Source of the DNA: Dehalococcoidia bacterium
GTDB lineage: Bacteria; Chloroflexota; Dehalococcoidia; GIF9; AB-539-J10
Assembly: GCA_030603485.1 (NCBI GenBank)
Contig: JAUVXS010000068.1
Span: forward strand, 1-9,338
Direction of reading: 5' to 3'
DNA length: 9,338 nt
Below, in pieces: positions 4,903-9,338 of the stretch. Position numbers and translations under genes: made by a program. Numbering within the stretch: the first letter of the stretch is position 1; every line of letters begins with the position of its first letter. The notes under the pieces are model-generated. The model ran no database searches and had not been told where the DNA came from. It worked only from the letters and a program-made list of their open reading frames with translations.

Positions 4903-6840
4903 TCAAATCTCCTTCACTGGTATTCTAAGACAACAAACTTCGTTCGGTGTCATAGTTGGCACCTCATCCCATAAACCTTCGTGTGTTATCTTCCACTTGC
5001 ACCCACTGAGTAAATCTGTTACGGTTCTGCCATTGATTTGCTTAAGGAAAGCCGGCCCAAGGTGAACTAATGCGAGGGCAGGCTCTGTGCCAACGTTCGC
5101 AATAAATAGGGTCCAAGCATCACTTTCTCGATAAGCAAAGGTCCAAAAATCAGTATTTCCGGCTACAATAGCAGATTGCACGCCTGCTTGCTTGAGCACA
5201 TCGCTCAATTGACCCCAAGGTCGTATGATCAGATTGGGAGAATTGTTGATTGCCTTTGCTATGTCGATGAATTCTCCTTCCTGTGAATTAGTGGAGCGAA
5301 ATGGGATGGATGTTTTAACGATCAATTTACCTCCCTTGTCCATCCATTTCTTTAGGTTCTCTAACTCCGCACGGTGACAGAAGTCTGGCCCAGCATAAAT
5401 TAGGGTTTTGTAGTCATTAAAATCTCGATCTATGGGCACCAAATCAAAATCTACGTCATTACTCTGTAAACTGCGGAATGCTTCCCACCATGGTTCTAGT
5501 TCTTTCGGTTTATCCATATCGATCCAGATGTCATAAAGGTTGCGCCAGTTCGGGAATCTGCTTGCAACCTGACATCTGTGATGATCAATTGACCAGAGTA
5601 ACCCGGTGTCTGCAATATGCTGATCGGGACGTAGTTGCTTTAATATATTGATAGCCTCGCGGAATCCTGCAAGTTGTGGTCGAGTTTTACCAATCGGACT
5701 GATAGGTGCGAAGTGTGAATCATCACGTTCTACGAACATGTAGTAACACAACCCACGCAATCCGAGAGCCATACTTAACATGGTGGTGAAACGACCCTGA
5801 TTTTCATCTAGGATGCCAAAAATGTGGTCAAGACCAATACTAGTTGCAGCCTGAAATTCTGGAGCCCAAGGAAATTTATTCATGGCGCGTAGCAAACGAA
5901 TGTACCAACTAACAACCAATTTTTGGTCGCCAGGCCAGGCATTCGGCATATGCAGGCCTATGCCATGAGAGTCAACGACTTGCTCGATTACACGCCAGTC
6001 GATGTAGTGAGTGAACGGCTTCATATTGATATAGATTGGAACATCAATACCGATTTCAGTACACATAGCTTTGAGTTCAACAAAGCTTTCTCGTAATGTA
6101 TCGGTAATGAAATCAAAGGAATCCAATGTCTCCTTTAGTCCTGCCCGGTAGTAGTCGGGTTCAGTGACTTGAGTAAACGTAATCTCTGGTCGAGACCAAC
6201 CTGATGCCAGTTTAGCTGAAGAACCGTAGTATCGCTCTAGCCATCCATGATAGCGTTTCATAACGAAATCAGCATCATAGGGAACGGGCATGCTCCCAGC
6301 AGAAGGATCAGACTCCACATCCGTTGAGTAAGGGAAATATGCTTCGTTGTCGATCGACACCAATACAATAGGACCACCCCGGGTAGCAAGGCGTGGTACC
6401 AAGATTGGTTCGAGGGCTTTAATATATTCACGTGTCCGCCTGAGGTATTTTGGATGCATGCGTTCGAGTGGGGTGACATCCGGTGCTGGCCCTCGTGTGG
6501 GCCATTCGGCATCTATATTTGGGCCAACTCGAATCATCACACCAAGCCCCTCTTCAGCACATAAGTCAATAAACCCAGCTAAATCGCGAGACGGATGTGT
6601 GCGGCCTGTGAAGTCGAATTCACCTCGCTTCAATTCATGGAAATCCCAACACACGAAGGTCGCGATAAATTCCAGTCCACTATCACGCATTATACGAATA
6701 ATCTTACGCCAATACAGACTATGATGCCGCCAATACTCAAACTCGCCAGACACGAGGGGGCGGAAAACCCCATCGATGCGCAATCCACGCTGGTCGAGTT
6801 CTATGACGTGTTTTTCTGCTGATTTGATATTTTTAATCAC
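4903..6840 (-). CDS. GH35-like beta-galactosidase-family glycosidase
   Basis: A 645-aa retaining glycosidase of clan GH-A, nearest by motif to GH35. The N-terminus shows GEFEYWR (32-38) and a TIM-barrel segment with TFVCWDFHELKRGEFDF (61-77) and VGPNIDAEW (105-113), the counterpart of the GH35 RPGPYICAEW. GGPIVLVSIDNE (155-166) carries the presumed acid/base Glu166. APEF (326-329) carries the presumed nucleophile Glu328. Residues about 475-510 (YKTLIYAGPDF onward to GGKLIV) resemble the Rossmann-like middle domain of GH42 enzymes. The C-terminal 80 residues look like a small beta-sandwich. No signal peptide, so it acts on an imported glycoside. The start is GTG at 6840 with AAGGAGG 7 nt upstream, inside the end of the creatininase-family gene (8-nt overlap). 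Departures from the GH35 consensus (SIDNEAYF for QIENEYG) make the sugar specificity uncertain. Confidence 0.8.
   Translation of the reverse strand: MIKNIKSAEKHVIELDQRGLRIDGVFRPLVSGEFEYWRHHSLYWRKIIRIMRDSGLEFIATFVCWDFHELKRGEFDFTGRTHPSRDLAGFIDLCAEEGLGVMIRVGPNIDAEWPTRGPAPDVTPLERMHPKYLRRTREYIKALEPILVPRLATRGGPIVLVSIDNEAYFPYSTDVESDPSAGSMPVPYDADFVMKRYHGWLERYYGSSAKLASGWSRPEITFTQVTEPDYYRAGLKETLDSFDFITDTLRESFVELKAMCTEIGIDVPIYINMKPFTHYIDWRVIEQVVDSHGIGLHMPNAWPGDQKLVVSWYIRLLRAMNKFPWAPEFQAATSIGLDHIFGILDENQGRFTTMLSMALGLRGLCYYMFVERDDSHFAPISPIGKTRPQLAGFREAINILKQLRPDQHIADTGLLWSIDHHRCQVASRFPNWRNLYDIWIDMDKPKELEPWWEAFRSLQSNDVDFDLVPIDRDFNDYKTLIYAGPDFCHRAELENLKKWMDKGGKLIVKTSIPFRSTNSQEGEFIDIAKAINNSPNLIIRPWGQLSDVLKQAGVQSAIVAGNTDFWTFAYRESDAWTLFIANVGTEPALALVHLGPAFLKQINGRTVTDLLSGCKWKITHEGLWDEVPTMTPNEVCCLRIPVKEI
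4909..4915 (-). promoter_or_regulatory. Shine-Dalgarno that sets the SDR start
   Basis: GAAGGAG lies within the last codons of the glycosidase gene and 8 nt before the ATG at 4900. Its spacing rules against the overlapping TTG at 4906, which would be only 2 nt away. Confidence 0.75.
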
Positions 6841-7612
6841 CGAATTCCCTCCTTATTGCTGCGGAAATGCCTTCGACTACCATCTCATAAAGGTTCTTGC
6901 CTTTTTCTAGGGTTCCGAACGTCGCTTTGTACAGCACCCCACTAGCAGGAATGGTATCTGGGGGAGCTGGGATCATATCATAGGGTGGGTGGCGTTCAGC
7001 TTGATCATCAGCAATGCGGTCTCTTCGAACCAGTTCAGGGTACAATGCCAACATCAGGCTCGTTTCGGTGATGGCGGCATGTTCAACGTCCCAGCCAGGG
7101 AAATCCTCAGGGAACATATCTGCAATTGCCTTCTGGTCGATAGTGGCGTACGGGTTATCTATTGAGATAACCCGTACCGATGGGTCGTTGACTTCCCGCA
7201 TAGCAAGGTCAATACCCTCATATGTAAAGTTAGTGTTTTCCATATGATGATTCAAGACTGTGATCTTTTTGAATCCGCTGCGAATGAATTCACAGATTAA
7301 ATCTCTTACTAGAGAAACTAGAGTCGCACCCCGTAGTGATATTGTCCCTGGGAAACCTTGCCCACCACCACTTAGCGGCTTCGATTTGTAACCGTAGTAC
7401 AGTGGAGTCGCAACCAAGGTTCGTGTCCGCTCCGCCACGCCCTTAGCTATAGCTAAAGCTATCAATGTGTCTGTAGCAAGTGGCAGATGGGGGCCATGTT
7501 GTTCATTGGAACCTACTGCAAGTATCACGCCATAGTCTTCGGCAGCGGCATCGCGCAACTCTTGCCAAGTCATTTCGGAAATCATTGGTCCGTACTTAAC
7601 TCTCGTTATCAA
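6833..7612 (-). CDS. Creatininase-family metal-dependent hydrolase
   Basis: A 259-aa creatininase-superfamily enzyme. The first motif GSNEQHGPHLPLATD gives Glu37, His39 and Asp48; NHHMEN gives His123 and Glu125. These five match the metal ligands of Pseudomonas creatininase (Glu34, His36, Asp45, His120, Glu122) with a constant offset of three, so a two-metal site is expected. FPGTISL (87-93), Trp174, His178 and Glu183 in WDVEHAAITETS complete the family pattern. Members hydrolyse cyclic amides, formamides or similar rings; true creatinine activity is not assured. Between glycosidase and dehydrogenase genes a sugar-derived cyclic substrate is also plausible. The start is a TTG at 7612 behind a weak TAAGG. 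The fit of RVKYGPMISEMTWQEL to the family N-terminus supports it, but ATG 7585 is possible. Its 3' end overlaps the glycosidase gene by 8 nt. Confidence 0.85.
   Translation of the reverse strand: MITRVKYGPMISEMTWQELRDAAAEDYGVILAVGSNEQHGPHLPLATDTLIALAIAKGVAERTRTLVATPLYYGYKSKPLSGGGQGFPGTISLRGATLVSLVRDLICEFIRSGFKKITVLNHHMENTNFTYEGIDLAMREVNDPSVRVISIDNPYATIDQKAIADMFPEDFPGWDVEHAAITETSLMLALYPELVRRDRIADDQAERHPPYDMIPAPPDTIPASGVLYKATFGTLEKGKNLYEMVVEGISAAIRREFGD
6848..6854 (-). promoter_or_regulatory. Shine-Dalgarno for the GTG-started glycosidase, inside the upstream gene
   Basis: AAGGAGG sits 7 nt before the GTG at 6840 and is part of the final codons of the creatininase-family gene. It supports the unusual GTG start and points to translational coupling of the two proteins. 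Confidence 0.75.
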
Positions 7613-7727
7613 CTTACCTTACTTGGAAATTACCCTTCCTAAATACAGAAGGCATACGAACTTTATCTCTGAGCACCAGCCTACACATGTTTCCTTTCAC
7701 CTCGCCGGAGATTGTGTGAATTCGTTA

Positions 7728-9323
7728 TTACTCGGGCGGAAGTTCACGGAAGGCCATTGTTATATCAACTCCGCGTTTGCGATTAACCCAGCGAGAAATA
7801 AAATACACCGGGATGCCAGTAAAAGCTATGATACCAATAGAGATCAAGCCAACCTTGTCATTCGCACCAATGTCTGAGTTGGTAGTTAATACGTATATAA
7901 CGAATAAATAAACGATTGCTGATAAAATACCGAACAGGCTCTCGACAGGAAGGCGCCCAATACGCTGGTTAAAGGGAGAGGCTTCGAAGATATGGCGAGC
8001 GCGTTTTACGAAAAAGATAGCTGCAAGAGCTGTGAGCAAAAAGGAAAAAGCTTGCAACACTGCCGCACTATACACAAATCCGAATAAGAGTGGTGGACCA
8101 AACACGTATAAAGCAAGGAAAAGGACACAAATAATAGTAAATAGTGCATTGATTCGTACCGGAGTGTGAAAGCGCGGATGAACCTCAGCCAACCAGTCTG
8201 GAAGAACGCGGTCGAGTGAGAGTGCTAGAATCATTCGATGATTGGCTATCGCGATTATAAACATACCAGTGAAGATTGCAAAGATGAAGCCGACGGCGAT
8301 TAAGAGAAGCAGCGGTATGTTATTCGTGAGCATCATGGCGAACATAAAGAACATTGGCTCTGGCAAGTTCGGGTAAGCCTCTGCTGCCTCAAAGAAGAGG
8401 AATGACATGGCACCCAGGAAGTCCGGGCCAAACGTGTGATAGGCTAACCAGCCAACTGTTACAAAAATAATTCCGGTAATTACCATGCCAGCCATCATTC
8501 CGATTAGCGGGGTAAATCTTGGTGACTTAAGCTCACCACCAATATACGCTGGCATCATGAAGAAAGCGAGGACAGTCCAACCCAAGGCAATGAACGGAAC
8601 AACCTTTCCTGCAGAGGAGGTTGCTCCAACAGGATAACCAGCATTCTGCGCAGCAGTGATTATTTCCTGATACGGCGCATACTTTGAAAATATATTGCTA
8701 AACTCGCTGGCATTGGTTGTGGCCATCAATATCACGGTTATTATCAGGCTTAGAGCAACAACCGAAAACATGACACGCATAACCGGAATGACGGTTCTCC
8801 ATCCCAACAGACTCAACGCCCAGACGATGCCAAGTCCCATTACACCGATTATAAACACCCAAATTGGTGATCCAAGCGTAGTGGTGATTGCCTGTAATCC
8901 ATCGTTGTTAAGTACGATACCTAGAACCATGAGCATTGGGTTAAAGCCGAGCAGGGTAAGCCAAGCAGCGAAGGCGCTTACAAAAAGTCCGGCAATCAAA
9001 ATAAAAGAGATAGCAAAGATGACTCCAAGAAATGGATGGAGAATGCGGCCAATGTATATATAATCACCTCCGGAACGAGGCATGGCTGCTGCCAAGCACG
9101 CATACATACCAACTGGAATTAACAATACAAGTACCGTAAGCGCATAGGCGAAAGCCATGTTAACCCCCGGCCAGATGTACGGGGCAGTGGTGAATACCAG
9201 TAAACCCAGCGGTATGTTGATGTAGATTATGTTGAGATAAATAGCATCAAACCGTCCCACTTCACGCACTAACCCTGTAGACTTTCTGGCAAATAAACCT
9301 GGACGAGAAATTGGTGTTTCCAT
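7728..9323 (-). CDS. APC-superfamily amino-acid/amine permease
   Basis: A 531-aa integral inner-membrane transporter with about 12-13 hydrophobic segments (first near 26-50, last near 490-510). AMPRSGGDYIYIGR (80-93) is the conserved APC signature between helices 2 and 3. NHRMILALSLDRVLPDWLAE (361-380), followed by VHPRFHTPVRIN, is the typical cytoplasmic loop after helix 8. Family members take up amino acids, polyamines or related amines by proton symport or exchange. The helix-1 substrate motif, usually GxGIF-like, is replaced by IPLGLL with no close glycine pair, so the ligand may be atypical. The ATG at 9323 has AAAGGAGG 5 nt upstream. A gap of 115 nt without an obvious terminator separates it from the creatininase-family gene, so co-transcription is likely. 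It is the first gene visible in the cassette. Confidence 0.9.
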   Translation of the reverse strand: METPISRPGLFARKSTGLVREVGRFDAIYLNIIYINIPLGLLVFTTAPYIWPGVNMAFAYALTVLVLLIPVGMYACLAAAMPRSGGDYIYIGRILHPFLGVIFAISFILIAGLFVSAFAAWLTLLGFNPMLMVLGIVLNNDGLQAITTTLGSPIWVFIIGVMGLGIVWALSLLGWRTVIPVMRVMFSVVALSLIITVILMATTNASEFSNIFSKYAPYQEIITAAQNAGYPVGATSSAGKVVPFIALGWTVLAFFMMPAYIGGELKSPRFTPLIGMMAGMVITGIIFVTVGWLAYHTFGPDFLGAMSFLFFEAAEAYPNLPEPMFFMFAMMLTNNIPLLLLIAVGFIFAIFTGMFIIAIANHRMILALSLDRVLPDWLAEVHPRFHTPVRINALFTIICVLFLALYVFGPPLLFGFVYSAAVLQAFSFLLTALAAIFFVKRARHIFEASPFNQRIGRLPVESLFGILSAIVYLFVIYVLTTNSDIGANDKVGLISIGIIAFTGIPVYFISRWVNRKRGVDITMAFRELPPE

Positions 9324-9338
9324 TTCTTCCTCCTTTTA

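Noticed and set aside
1..9338. tRNA, rRNA and CRISPR arrays
   Set aside because: No cloverleaf-like segment, conserved rRNA block or regularly spaced repeat was seen on either strand by reading.

Overview
The window looks like a bacterial chromosome segment, probably from an uncultured lineage. The evidence is a run of same-strand genes with strong AGGAGG-type ribosome binding sites, short or overlapping gene junctions, and bacterial transposon relics. Two things recall Chloroflexota: the style of the nucleotidyltransferase-like protein and an acyl-carrier-protein-like remnant. That is an impression only; no rRNA, tRNA or universal marker gene is present to fix the taxon. Every convincing gene lies on the minus strand, so transcription runs from the right edge to the left.

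Layout from right to left in transcription order. (1) 9323-4157 is a catabolic-looking cassette: an APC-superfamily amino-acid/amine permease, a creatininase-family metal amidohydrolase, a cytoplasmic GH35-like glycosidase and a short-chain dehydrogenase. The last three are tightly packed (8-nt overlap, then a 2-nt gap). (2) 4085-2321 is an overlapping pair: a calcineurin-like metallophosphoesterase and an AbiEii-like nucleotidyltransferase-fold protein. (3) 2255-1973 is a graveyard of mobile DNA. The left end and first 28 codons of an IS3-family orfA are fused to the last 39 codons and right-end hairpin of an IS200/IS605 tnpB. (4) 1870-689 is an arginine:X amidinotransferase with all three catalytic residues. 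(5) 688-265 has no intact gene but holds a truncated acyl-carrier-protein-like reading frame and a G-rich tract. (6) 234-79 is a small ribbon-helix-helix protein with its own promoter, closed by a hairpin terminator at 40-64.

Working model (inference): the permease imports a small nitrogenous or amino-acid-like compound. The glycosidase, dehydrogenase and creatininase-family hydrolase act in sequence on a glycosylated or sugar-derived substrate: glycoside cleavage, then oxidation, then ring or amide hydrolysis. The amidinotransferase adds a guanidino theme, since creatinine, creatine and guanidinoacetate chemistry would join it to a creatininase. It lies beyond the transposon scar, however, and may be unrelated. 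The phosphoesterase/nucleotidyltransferase pair is the least explained part and the best candidate for an undescribed two-enzyme module.
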